A stretch of DNA of 64,000 nt from Bemisia tabaci (Eukaryota > Arthropoda > Insecta > Hemiptera > Aleyrodidae): assembly GCF_918797505.1 (NCBI RefSeq), contig NC_092800.1:29068263-29132262 (forward strand). The letters are read 5' to 3'. The notes beneath the pieces were generated by a model. The model saw only the letters and a program-made list of their open reading frames with translations. It ran no database searches and had not been told where the DNA came from. Below are positions 54,739-64,000 of the stretch, one piece after another; the first letter of the stretch is position 1, and the number at the start of each line of letters is the position of its first letter. The position numbers and the translations under genes are program-made.

Positions 54739-56332
54739 CTCATCTTTTTACCACCGATATCATCGGTAAACTTCCCGGAAATGGTTATTGGTGCTTCATG
54801 GCCCTTTAAGTACCCAATGTAAACAAAAGTTATTACTTTTAAACAGATTTACTGATATGATAAGAGATTTATTTTTATCGTTGGTAATGATGGGAAAATA
54901 AATTTTTTGTTGTTTTTTCTTTTCTAATGGCAGTAAAATGAACGAACTAAGTGAGTAATAAAGTTACCTTATTTGAATTTGATCAAATATAGTGCGTATG
55001 AATTTTTGCATTTAATTAAAAATATAAATATTATCATCTAATGGACGAGTTTGACTACCCATGGTGGCAACTATTATTCTAAAGGAAGAAGAAAGTGATT
55101 TACTTTCTTTTCTACTTTTCTTTTCTTTCCTTTTAAATAAGAAATATTCAACTTGGAAGCTCTTGATCTCTCCGTATTAATATTCAGATAATTTTATTCG
55201 AAATCATATTATTTGTAGAAAATAAATGTTCTTATCTTTACTTAAATATCTGACCGATGGCGGTCAGGCACGATTCCACACTCGTAAGACGTTATTATTT
55301 ACTACAGAGCATGCATTTCAGTATGTATAAAAATGTAACCGATCATTTAAATCACATCTCAATAACATAATTGAATATTTTATTCGTCATTAGGTAAATT
55401 TCCTGAAAATTAAAGAAGTTCTAGTAAAATGAAGTTCCCATTCCAATAAAAATATTACTGCTTGTGTATCACCAACTTTGTTAACTATTACAATTAAATA
55501 AAAATTGAAACATTTACAAAAGACAAGAAGACCCTTTAGAATTTTAAAAAAATCAAGTGACCAAATTAAATGCATTTAAAAAAAAATTACAACAGGCAAA
55601 AAGACCCTTTGAATTATTATATTAACAAAGTAACCAAATTTTCTTTGAAGTATCAAATTTGGTAGATTAAAAAATAATTTAATATTTTTTATATAAATCT
55701 AACTTTTTCCAAAGTATATTATCCAGTTCTGAAATAAAATAATGTACTTCAGGAATAACAGCGTAAATTTCTAGAAATCGGATTTTTCATCAGATTAAAA
55801 TAATTTTTATTTTCATAATCAGTTTCTTTTCTTCTTATTCATTGTATTAAGTTTTCATTGTTACTACTCAGGCCTACCTAGTAACCTAGAAAAGTAACCA
55901 ATTGGTAAAAGTGTGAGTTTTTCAAAAAAAAAATATAAAAGTTTTATAATTTTTTTCATTACATCAGAAATCTGATTTTTTTTTTTTCGTTTTTCTGAAC
56001 AACTCTAAAAAATTCTTCGCAGACCTTTCGGTGCTCTTTTTGTGTATATTCTCGAAATTTCAAACGACAGCACTGCCCTCGAGGCTTGTGCAGAGATAGT
56101 AAAGACTCTTGACAGTCTTTCAAAACGCGTCTCGCGCCCCGATCAGATTTTTTCCTCCCTCTATCCGAATAGAGCCCCACGTAAACTCTTCACGCTCGCG
56201 CCTCTGACAAAAGTGCACTGGCAGCTTTCACCCCTTGTTTTCGTTAGCTCAACCATCCCCCATAAAATTCACCGAGAAGTTTTCGAAACAGGGGCGGGGG
56301 AGGTGCGAAAACCGACAGGGTTGCGACATCCC
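54739..56332. other. No gene recognised; strongly AT-rich
   Basis: Very AT-rich sequence with A/T runs, no domain-bearing frames and no copies of the repeat families defined here. Confidence 0.5.
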
Positions 56333-56405
56333 CTCCGTGGGTTTCGAACTCCGAATTTCCGCGATCTGCATTCGCCAGAGATCGGAAACTTATTCTACCG
56401 CGCCA
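56333..56405 (-). mobile_element. Possible tRNA-derived SINE head
   Basis: The minus strand carries GGAGTTCGAAACCC, a good box B, about 50 bp downstream of a GCGGTAGAATAAG string that weakly resembles a box A. No full cloverleaf forms. It may be a decayed SINE or tRNA pseudogene, and is different from the SINE at 9181-9313. Confidence 0.3.
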
Positions 56406-56412
56406 AATTGCC

Positions 56413-56657
56413 GCGCTAAAAGGAAAAACGCCGTATGATTTGAGAGTTGCCGATTTCCTTCGAGAGAATGTTTATTTTTTAGGAAAGTCATGAATATTTT
56501 GCGGAAAAATTTTCGAGAACTTTAGGTAAAATTGTGAACAAAATTATCTGAGCAATTAGAAGAAAACATTTCTACAAATTTTCCCAAAAATTCGTGATTT
56601 ACCTACGGAAATTTGGCAACGCCTGAGGATTCATACGGGGTTTTTCCTTAGCAATGC
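56413..56657. mobile_element. Family C MITE, copy 4
   Basis: GCGCTAAAAGGAAAAACGCC at the left and GGGGTTTTTCCTTAGCAATGC at the right, with the GAGAGTTGCCGATTTCC / GGAAATTTGGCAACGCC inner pair. A second left-end-like half (AAAGGAGAACGTCGTAAGAG) follows immediately at 56658. Confidence 0.8.
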
Positions 56658-56799
56658 AGCAAAGGAGAACGTCGTAAGAGCCTTCAGACATTGCCGAGTT
56701 TCATATAGCGATTAAAGAAATTTCCAGGAAACTTTTTAGATATTCCTGCTAGAATTTCTCAGAGCATTTCGTGCGTAAATAAATTTAAATATCTAAAAA

Positions 56800-57514
56800 T
56801 TTAAAGGATAAATGAATCGGTTTCTGATAGAGGGACATCAAGCCAAAAAACGTGATTCTACAGGAAAAGTATAAGAAACTGATTTTGCTGTCAAGCAGAA
56901 TGACTTACAGTCAATTGGAGTGTTCAAAGGACGGTTGAACATATTTTGAAAGTTCTAAAATAATCATTTCGATGGGAAAATTTTTAGCCTCCACTGTGGC
57001 TAATTTCTATTTTTGGACGTGCGCCTTTTTTCAAGAAGATGGAGGGGAATTGACCATCTAAGTATTAAAAGCAGGCTTGAAGTGAACTTTGAAAGTTTCA
57101 ATACTAATTCTCGTTATTAAATGAAAGCATGCAGGTAAACAATTTAGCTGAAGAAAAAAAATGGAGACACTACCTTTTTTTCAAAGAGATAAAGAAGAAA
57201 AAGAGACCTCTCTGAAAATTCGGAAGTATACTTTAAAAATCTCGGACTTCCTCTGTTACACTCTACTTGTATCCTCAAAGAGGCCAAAACTCGCCGTTTC
57301 CCGCTCGAAAGAACATAACTGCATTTCAATTTTGCCAAATTTGCCCTCGGAAAGTTCAATTTAACCGGTATGATTTTGGGAATTCGGAACTGAAAATTTT
57401 CCTAATTTTTCCTCTGATTCCGAGCGAAACTCAGACAAATTTTCAACAGAAATTATGCAGGTTCATTCTCGTAAAAAATTGAATTGTTTCAGTCAATTTT
57501 GCAACTTTAGAATG
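56800..57514. other. No gene recognised
   Basis: AT-rich sequence with short frames only and no recognised repeats. Confidence 0.45.
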
Positions 57515-58228
57515 CAGTAGCGTGGCGTGAATTGCGATGTTTCGATTTTTATGTCACTTAAACCGATAGTAAAGAATCGATTATTAATGTGTTTGCTGCT
57601 AACACCCTGTTTATTGATTATTTTCCATAGATTTAAATGGCATGAAAGTCGATTTATCGCAATGGACCACTAGATAAGGTACGAATTTCAGCATTCTGAT
57701 ACATGTTTCTTCATTAAACTTTTACGTAGAATACGACGCGCACAACGAAAATTACCGAAATTAACTCCTTACGAAGATATTTAATGATTCTTAATGCGTG
57801 AATTCAAACCACCCGCTCATGAAAACTCAATGCTCTATGTGATTCACATCGCGCGCTAAACGTTATCATGACAGTCTCTGCGATATAAAAATCTGGCAAC
57901 CTCAATCTTGACGCTTTGGCTCAGTTATAGCAAATTGCTAATAGTTTGAACAACACGTGATGGGAAATGAACATTGCTCGATTGAGAAGCTTGCTGAAAC
58001 CGTTGTAGTGGGCGATTTGACTCACGCAGAGTTTTGAGTTTCTTGTGAGCGGGCAGTTCAAATTCCTCGTAACCAATGTGAAATAGAAACGTTAATACCT
58101 TCGTTAGGAGTTGGTTTCCGTAATTTTCGTTGTGTGAATCGTTTTCTACATGAAATTCTGGTTAAGAAACATGTATCAGATCGCTTAAATTCGTACCTGT
58201 CTAGTGGTCCATTCACGCCACGCCACTG
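57515..58228. mobile_element. Family Q MITE, copy 3, split by a family L element
   Basis: The left part (57515-57662) starts CAGTAGCGTGGCGTGAATTG and holds ATTGATTATTTTCCATAGAT. The right end CACGCCACGCCACTG reappears at 58214-58228, after the 549-bp family L element. Joined, the two parts match 9462-9625 and 34489-34654. Confidence 0.8.
57663..58211. mobile_element. Family L inverted-repeat element, copy 2
   Basis: Ends TGGACCACTAGATAAGGTAC and GTACCTGTCTAGTGGTCCA, with inner blocks ACCCGCTCATGAAAACTCAA and its counterpart GAGCGGGCAGTTC. It matches 41184-41735 overall and lies inside family Q copy 3. Confidence 0.85.
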
Positions 58229-58271
58229 TTGGAATGGAGTTATACGTTCCTTCGTGCGGGAGAGGACGAAC

Positions 58272-58410
58272 TGGACTGCATTTGGCAATATGGAACTATA
58301 AATTCTAGCCCGGTTCAAAAACAATGTATGCGCCATTAGTTTCCCTATGCACATAACTGTTTTTCCAGAAGAGCCAGGATTTATAGTTCCAAATTGCAAG
58401 ATGCAGTCCA
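58272..58410 (-). mobile_element. Family B MITE, copy 5 (inverted)
   Basis: TGGACTGCATTTGGCAATAT at the left, CTATGCACATAACTGTTTTT in the middle (minus orientation), TTGCAAGATGCAGTCCA at the right, with AC on both flanks. Confidence 0.85.
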
Positions 58411-58437
58411 ACCGTCAAAAACAAAACATAATTTGAA

Positions 58438-58565
58438 AATTGGACGTATTTCTGCCAAACGGAACTATGTGCATTATGACTTGAGCCCTGTTATGCATAT
58501 ATTCTTATGGGTCTCAGGGCTCATGTCTTAATGCACAAAGTTCCGTTTGATAGAAATACGTCCAG
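58438..58565. mobile_element. Family E MITE, copy 4
   Basis: AATTGGACGTATTTCTGCCA at the left and GATAGAAATACGTCCAGTT at the right, sharing the GTGCATTATGACTTGAG interior with copy 2. Confidence 0.85.
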
Positions 58566-58633
58566 TTTTTGACTTATTTACACCATTCTACCAGAAATCG
58601 ACTCCAATTTGGTTCGCAATTTACGCTAAAGTA

Positions 58634-58634
<1 letters not shown>

Positions 58635-58678
<44 letters not shown>
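58635..58678 (+). repeat. Poly-A run of 44
   Basis: An uninterrupted A homopolymer of uncertain true length. No retrotransposon body is recognisable upstream. Confidence 0.9.
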
Positions 58679-58680
<2 letters not shown>

Positions 58681-58719
58681 GTGGGAGATATCCTTAACTC
58701 ACCTCGAGAATATAAAGTA

Positions 58720-58774
58720 GTTGATTGAAATTTGGCAACATTTGAATGTGCATACGGCGTTTTTCCTGAGGACA
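58720..58774 (+). mobile_element. Family C half-element
   Basis: TTGAAATTTGGCAACATTTG followed by GCATACGGCGTTTTTCCTGA matches the family C right end. The left end is absent. Confidence 0.55.
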
Positions 58775-59639
58775 GAGAGGCGCTCTCGTCGAGCGGAGAT
58801 GGAAAGGTAAACACGGCGTTTTAATTGGAAGAGACTCCTCGGCGAAAACAATTTTCCCTCTTTGTTTTTCTTGGCCTTTTCAATTTCGCTCATTCGCCTC
58901 CTTCTCAATACCTATCCGTGACGGGGCAACAAAAGGGACGAGCCTTGTTCTAAACATTTAATTGTCTAGCTACATCCTTGGCCGCACGCCCGGTCGCACA
59001 CTTTTTCAAAAGCGAATGACTTTTGAAGTCTGGATCCGTGGCTGTGCCCATGGTTTTTATTTACTTCCGTTTTTGACGGAGGTACCGGGCGGTCTTCCTT
59101 TGTGGGATGAAAAAAGTTTCACGGTAACGGAAAGGGACTATCATTCGTTAAGCACTACTATTTCATGGGATTTTAAGATGACCTTAGGTTCAAAGTTTTG
59201 TCATAAGTATAGTTCTTTTGAAAACATCTCCGGACAAGAGCACAATATATGACAGAGCTAACGGAAATTTTAACGCACTATGAGCGGCCGCTCATACATT
59301 ACATCACATAACGCTCCAGGAGGGGAATTGCGTTACGCGAGTTGAAAAAAATCCCGATGGAAATCAAATTGTCTGCAGAAAAAATTATGCCAACAACTTC
59401 GAAAATTACATACATATATCAATACATAAATGCATGTGTACTTTTCCAAAAAAAAATATGTCTTATCTTGGCAGTTTCTAACGATCAAATTGTGGAGAGA
59501 TGTGGGCTTCGAAAAAAAATGGTGTACATTTTTTCTCATAAAGCTTTCTATTCTGTAGACGTTGTCTATTTATTCTACAGCACCTATATGGGGATACCAC
59601 GGACATGTCAGTAATTTTGAGGTTACATCATAAAGCTTG
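58775..59639. other. No gene recognised
   Basis: Unique sequence with short frames only, no domains and no repeat copies. Confidence 0.45.
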
Positions 59640-59817
59640 GGTCCCCCCAGGTAGGCGACGGAGAGGGCGTCCAGCCAAACGGTGGGTAGAGGGCATCCGT
59701 GAAGAGATGAAGAGATGCCAGCTTCTGGAGGATCTCTACCATGACGGATTCCTGTAAAGAGTAGGCGTCGCAGAGCGCCCTAGCGCGCCGTAAAAGCGGC
59801 TCATACATACATACATC
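59640..59817 (+). pseudogene. 5'-truncated LINE, 3' end of ORF2 and tail
   Basis: The frame contains RRRGRPAKRWVEGIREEMKR, the C-terminal RGRP...W..GI signature of non-LTR retrotransposon polyproteins, then EDLYHDGFL. The codon after L is TAA where the copy at 8946 has TGG, so this copy stops early. The tail AAGCGGCTCATACATACATA matches its relatives. It is the longest coding remnant of this LINE family here. Confidence 0.75.
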
Positions 59818-60144
59818 ATAAAGCTCTACGGGCCTAAAAAGGTAGCCAGTCTGAATTAAAATTATCCAAAGTGATTCGTTATCATAACTGGTACTACTTG
59901 TCGTTATTAAAGCACGTATTTGACTTAGTTTTCATAAATTTACTCATTTTTGCAGAAGAACGATCAGTTATGAACATGCTTGGCCATTTGGGGTTGATAT
60001 TGAAAACTGAGGATTGGCAGCGACGGTTTTCGCTTCAAAGGTTTTCCCCTCTTCTGGGTCCAAAAGCTCCATATTACGATTTGACATGTCGATACTCTTC
60101 CTATATTTAGGTACTCTAGTAAGTACATTAGCTTGTATTGAGAG

Positions 60145-60273
60145 ATATCGTCGCTCCTCTGACGTAAGGGCGTATCTCGATTTCCGCATGAGCCTTGGAA
60201 CTATGGAGTTCAATGGAAGACAGGGCTCACGTCGAAATCGAGATACGCCCTTACGTCAGAGGAGCGACGATAT
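60145..60273. mobile_element. Family T foldback element
   Basis: A 129-bp palindrome from ATATCGTCGCTCCTCTGACG to CGTCAGAGGAGCGACGATAT. The arms of about 50 bp include AAGGGCGTATCTCGATTTC and its complement, and the loop is about 30 bp. A diverged relative is at 46345-46455. Confidence 0.85.
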
Positions 60274-60565
60274 GGGAGCGTGTATTTACAGAAAGAAAAT
60301 GCACAAAACACATTTTAACTTGTTCAATTCGCGAACTTTAATGTTAAGAAACTAAATTGCGTAATACAACTCTCCTGGGTGACTCAAATTGCATAACCAT
60401 AGAATTGAAGGATAACTGCATTTTCTCACTTGTTTATTACGGTAATGTTGAGCTAAGGTGCTTAACCACGTGCTATAACCATTTTGAATCCTTGGTGACT
60501 CAAATTGCCTAACCGTACTAATGAAGGAAACCTGTGTTTCCTTGTGTGTCTCATCATGTGTTCCA

Positions 60566-60812
60566 TACACTGGAAGAAAAACACATTGGCTCCACCAGAC
60601 ACACATTGGCATACCAGACTCTTAAAAACATCGACAAGAAAGAGTACTCTTAATTCAATCAGAATCTAGCTTAAATCAAGAACCAAGCCTCTTAATTTAA
60701 GCGGATTTCGTTTTGATTCAATCAAAAATCCGATTGAATCAAGAGTCTTTTTTCTTGTCAATGTTTTCAAGAGTCTGGACTCTAGATCCAATGTGTTTTC
60801 TTTTCCAGTGTA
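60566..60812. mobile_element. Family D MITE, copy 3
   Basis: CACTGGAAGAAAAACACATT at the left with an extra duplicated CACATTGGC stretch, and CCAATGTGTTTTCTTTTCCA then GTG at the right. TA flanks both sides. Interior matches 39873-40107 closely. Confidence 0.8.
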
Positions 60813-61440
60813 TGATATTTCATGTGTACCACTTATTAGGTATGTGTCACCGAATCTATTCCAAATGAGCCCCAAAGGCAGAGCAAGAATTTATTTAAAG
60901 GGAGTGGATTCTAACAGTAGCTACGTCCTGACGTCAGAGAAACGACGGTTTCTAGAAGACAAGAATGACTCGGAAGACGAAATCCAGTGCCTCCCGGTTC
61001 GGCAACAGGCGGTCGTTGCCGCGGCATGTCCGCGACGCTATCAGAAAGTTGGACACCTCTGATGAGTTTTCGGGAATAAGTAAAAACTCGGGGAAAGTTT
61101 CCTACTTCGTTCCGTATCCCGATGTCAATTTAGTTTTCTTTTCTCGACGTACGCGGCGAACTTGCTCGGGAGGGAATCCACCGGTCGCTCATTTCCTTGA
61201 TCCAGGGGCGTCGAGTTAGTCCGCTCATCGCTGTTTCCTCATGGCTCTCGTCGATCGGGTTTCTTTCGCGCCTTCGATTCGCAATCCGGGCACATAATAA
61301 ACAACTTCGCCCTCGCAATGACGACTCCGGATTTTCCGACGGCATTGTGTCGTCGAACCCGAGAGATACCCTGCTAATCAAATCTCTACTCCGAAAATGG
61401 AGATGTTTAACTATCCATCGGGGAAGGGATGAAATACCCG
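60813..61440. other. No gene recognised
   Basis: Moderately GC-rich with short frames on both strands, none with a recognisable domain. Confidence 0.4.
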
Positions 61441-61441
61441 T

Positions 61442-61483
61442 CAGGTTAGCCTCGTGGTCAACACGTCTAACTCTAGGTCAATA
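61442..61483 (+). mobile_element. tRNA-derived SINE, 5' fragment
   Basis: CAGGTTAGCCTCGTGGTCAA then CACGTCTAACTCTAGGTC aligns with the head of the SINE at 9181-9313 (CAGGTTACCCTAGCGGTCAG and on). It is cut at the left end of the family C element at 61489. Confidence 0.55.
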
Positions 61484-61488
61484 CTTCC

Positions 61489-61730
61489 GTGCTGAGGAAG
61501 AACGCCGTATGAACCTTTAGGCGTTGCCAAATATCCTTCGGTAAATCACGAATTTTTTAGAAAATTTGTAAATATTTTTTCACAATTTTACACAATTTTA
61601 CCTAATTTTCACAATTTTACCTAAGGTTCCTGAAAATTTCATAGAAAATATCCATAAAATTTTTAAAGAATGAACATTTTATCGAAGAAAATTTGGCAAC
61701 TCTCGAATGTCTATGTGGGCTACTTAGCAC
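61489..61730. mobile_element. Family C MITE, copy 5
   Basis: GTGCTGAGGAAGAACGCCGT at the left, AATTTGGCAACTCTCGAATG then CTACTTAGCAC at the right. An internal short repeat of ACAATTTTACCTAA is at about 61580-61622. Confidence 0.75.
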
Positions 61731-62257
61731 GGCAGAATAGGTTCCGGTGGTGGCGACTTTACAGGGAAGTGAATAGTGTATACCTGCTCGGAAAGATTTC
61801 TTTCGGCCCAAATTCTGAAAATTTGAAGCTTGTAGTATGGCTGTTTAGTTCCAGCAGCTTAACTAGGCTCTAACCGGTTTGCCGGTCTGTAGAAAGCATA
61901 GTAAAAAAAAAAAATGGACGTACTCATTCCAAAAAAAGCTACGAGGAGAAAAGAAATATAAAGAAGGTAAATAAAAAGAAACGATGTGCACATTATTTGC
62001 TTACCTCCTAATTTCTTTTCGTTTAAGTGATTCTCGTACGCTTTACGGCCAATGAAGCTTTTGATATGTAAGCGTAAGAAATAGTATTCTATGCAAATTT
62101 TTTGGCAAAAAGACGCCCATAACACTTTCAAACGTACCCAAATTCATGGCACGGTGAAATTTTCGGTTTAACGTGTAGTTTGACGTACTTGCAATAATAC
62201 GTCTCCATTTATTTGCGCAGGTTTGAACATTCCGTAGGGCTTGTATGTGAGTGTGAC

Positions 62258-62365
62258 CAGGGTGCAATGAACATAAGAAAGAAACAAAAGATTAGAAGTT
62301 GCAGTGAAATATTTCATGAAATTTCACGAGGCTGTGAAATATTTCATAGGTTTCAGGACATTCCG
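62258..62365 (+). mobile_element. Family S MITE, truncated copy
   Basis: CAGGGTGCAATGAACATAAG then GCAGTGAAATATTTCATGAA matches the left part of 15251-15525. It ends where family G copy 2 begins (about 62350-62365). Confidence 0.6.
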
Positions 62366-63360
62366 TCGACGATTTTTTGTCCGGGCACCTGTTTAGTCCA
62401 GTAATTTACATCCACGCGTAAAATAAGAAACAGTGATACCTTTTTTCAAATGATAATATTACTTCATTTTAAAAACATTATATTTTTAAAACGCGGCAAA
62501 TATTTGTAAAACATTTTCCAAGCGATGACATCGATATCAATCTCAATGAGCCGTACTTGTGTTGAAAGGAACTATACAAAAATGAAAAAGAGAAAGAAAA
62601 AAACCAAGGAGAACGCAATCTTTGGTTTTAACTCACTTTTACGTCGATCTTTTTCAGTCAAACACGTCCAATTTTGAGCGTTTGGTTGCGAATGCACCAC
62701 ACTGCAGCACAATAAAAGCACAAAATATAAAATAAAAATTAAAAAGCTTTGGAAATCATTAAATTAGACACGGATTCACCTTCATATTTTCAAAATACAC
62801 GTCATATTTTCCTTTAATACATATTTTTTTTTTCATCAATTTAAATGAGACTAATCCGTGCAGAGCGTGCAAATATTTCAAAATCATGAGTTGCAAAACG
62901 CTGACTCCGCGAGTTCAAATATTTGAGCCTAACACAGAGCGAAATGCGCACCGGCGCCTACAAACCTAACGGGATACTTCACGCGTTGCGCAATGCGTGG
63001 AGTATCCCTGTTAGGTTTGTAGGCTCCTGTGCGCGTGTCACGCTGGTCGCCCGCCGCGCCAGGGAGTGCTACGGCGTTTCAAGCAACTATTTCGCAACAT
63101 ACGTGTTGCACAGAATCATACGAGATTGAAGACGCTCCAACGTATCAAGAATGACAAGCTTCCTTTAAGGGTACAGAGCTTTCCTTGCAAAATGAATCAA
63201 GATACTACGTTACAAAAAGAGAGCGGTAATCTAAAAAACTCACTTAGTCCTAGAGTTGATTTGACCATACATGACATTATTCTAAGCTGCTTCAATTTTC
63301 GACCAAAGTTACGGCCAAAATACCCTCCTTCATGGGATACGTCCTTTAAATACGTATTTT
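62350..63360 (-). mobile_element. Family G inverted-repeat transposon, copy 2 (reversed, incomplete)
   Basis: Reverse complement of 27583 to about 28393, with the hairpin (about 62955-63030), TTTCAAGCAACTATTTCGCA and CATACATGACATTATTCTAA blocks in matching order. It carries about 170 extra bases at roughly 62450-62640 absent from copy 1, and lacks the far terminal repeat, being cut at the family S fragment. Confidence 0.75.
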
Positions 63361-63408
63361 ACTTGAATATGACTATTAGTATAGCCATAGTGATAGTCAC
63401 GAACATCT

Positions 63409-63663
63409 CGTCACATTCCGGCCAAAGTATCACAAGCGCCATGCGACGTTCCGAAATTTCTGTCGCCACTTTATTTTTTTTTCAGACAAATTGTTCAACA
63501 AAGCTGTCCGAAAATTTCACGGAATTTTCTTTGTGCTGCCGATAAAATTCAGTGAAATTTTCAAGCAGAGCCAACCAACAATTTCTCTGTAAAAAAATAA
63601 AATGGCGGCGGAAATTTGTGAGCCTCACAGGGAGCTTGTGATACTTTGGCTCGAAGGTGACAA
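63409..63663. mobile_element. Family F foldback element, copy 3
   Basis: CGTCACATTCCGGCCAAAGT at the left and ACTTTGGCTCGAAGGTGACA at the right. Together with family G copy 2 and shared flanking sequence (CCCATAGCCACTCCCGCAGG), it is the inverted equivalent of 27191-27580. Confidence 0.8.
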
Positions 63664-63787
63664 TTATCCCCATAGCCACTCCCGCAGGGATAAAAGTAGA
63701 CACGGTCGTTGCTTTATACTTAGTTATAGAATTTCATCGACGGAAAGTCATAGACTTTTTTTGCCCGGAGTGAATAGATACAGATTT

Positions 63788-63820
63788 CTAACGTTCCCCG
63801 TTTCGTTCTGTCTGTTTCAG
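63788..63820 (+). promoter_or_regulatory. Intron branch point and 3' splice acceptor
   Basis: A consensus branch-point CTAAC (63788-63792) is followed by a pyrimidine-rich tract and TGTTTCAG ending at 63820, directly before the open GPCR reading frame. The branch adenine is about 29 bases from the AG, within the usual insect range. This supports the exon start at 63821. Confidence 0.8.
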
Positions 63821-64000
63821 CTGAGCAAGGACATCGGCTACGTGCTCTACTCGGCGCTGGGCTCCTTCTACATCCCGAGCTGCATCATGGTGTTCGTCTA
63901 CATCCGGATATACTACGCGGCCAAGGCGCGGGCGCGCCGCGGGATCCGCAAGCTCCAGCGCCCCAAGAGCGCCACGGTCGGCGGGAGCTCCGACGTCAAG
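63821..64000 (+). CDS. Aminergic GPCR exon (octopamine/tyramine-receptor type), partial
   Basis: An internal exon in frame from its first base, with 60 residues before the window edge. Residues 1-7 (LSKDIGY) are the end of extracellular loop 2. Residues ~8-33 form transmembrane helix 5. YSALGSFYIP has Ser at 5.42 and 5.46 (biogenic-amine contacts), Phe 5.47 and Pro 5.50, and VFVYIRIYYA has Tyr 5.58. Residues ~34-60 (AKARARRGIRKLQRP and on) are the basic start of intracellular loop 3, the G-protein contact. The pattern is that of insect alpha-adrenergic-like octopamine or tyramine receptors; the exact subtype is uncertain from one exon. The receptor would sit in the plasma membrane and bind a phenolamine. 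Codons are strikingly GC-rich at third positions, unlike the AT-rich upstream DNA. Other exons lie outside the window or were not found. Confidence 0.85.
   Translation, partial: MSKDIGYVLYSALGSFYIPSCIMVFVYIRIYYAAKARARRGIRKLQRPKSATVGGSSDVK

Noticed and set aside
63066..63545. 159-codon plus-strand frame
   Set aside because: Runs through families G and F; the same peptide pieces appear in the other copies because the DNA is repeated.

Overview
The window looks like a gene-poor stretch of an insect nuclear genome. The evidence is a spliced aminergic GPCR exon at the right edge, two intron-less eukaryotic tRNA genes with pol III T-run terminators, an interstitial block of the insect telomere motif TTAGG, and dense small DNA transposons with 5'-truncated LINE tails. 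Several repeat families remind me of the whitefly Bemisia, but that is memory-based and weak; 'insect, probably hemipteran' is safer. There is no sign of prokaryotic gene organisation.

The only convincing host protein-coding sequence is at 63821-64000: the transmembrane-5 and start of intracellular-loop-3 exon of an octopamine/tyramine-type receptor. It is GC-rich, preceded by a good branch point and acceptor, and cut by the window edge. Most of the remaining 63.8 kb is probably intron or 5' flank of that gene or intergenic DNA. No other exon of the receptor was found.

Layout. 1-8 kb: sparse unique AT-rich DNA with foldback elements (1415-1801, 5236-5751) and a LINE tail. 8-13 kb: dense mosaic; a tandemly duplicated unit (8755-10210) has been invaded by a LINE end, a tRNA-derived SINE and two inverted-repeat elements, followed by a 3-copy ~320-bp tandem array. 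13.1-14.5 kb: a long palindrome carrying the C-terminal part of a transposon-integrase-like gene (KRBA2-like). 15-23 kb: MITEs, a GATCGA-rich minisatellite, a TTAA-ended foldback and a polypurine tract. 23.3-29.3 kb: a 2.35-kb CACTC-ended element, the TTAGG/TCAGG block and a composite of two inverted-repeat elements whose second copy lies inverted at 62.3-63.7 kb. 29-39 kb: mostly unrecognised DNA with scattered MITEs. 39-47.3 kb: nested elements, including one inserted in a tandem array. 47.6-48.2 kb: a CpG-rich island. 49-54.8 kb: MITEs, tRNA-Asn, a 2.05-kb element with 25-bp terminal inverted repeats and dispersed ACCGTAGCC motifs, and tRNA-Gln. 54.8-63.8 kb: AT-rich DNA, then another mosaic.

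I use letters A-V for repeat families defined here only by comparing copies inside this window. The most interesting objects are the integrase-derived palindrome, the ACCGTAG-motif element, and nested insertions that give target sites and relative ages. No gene cluster acting as a pathway is present.
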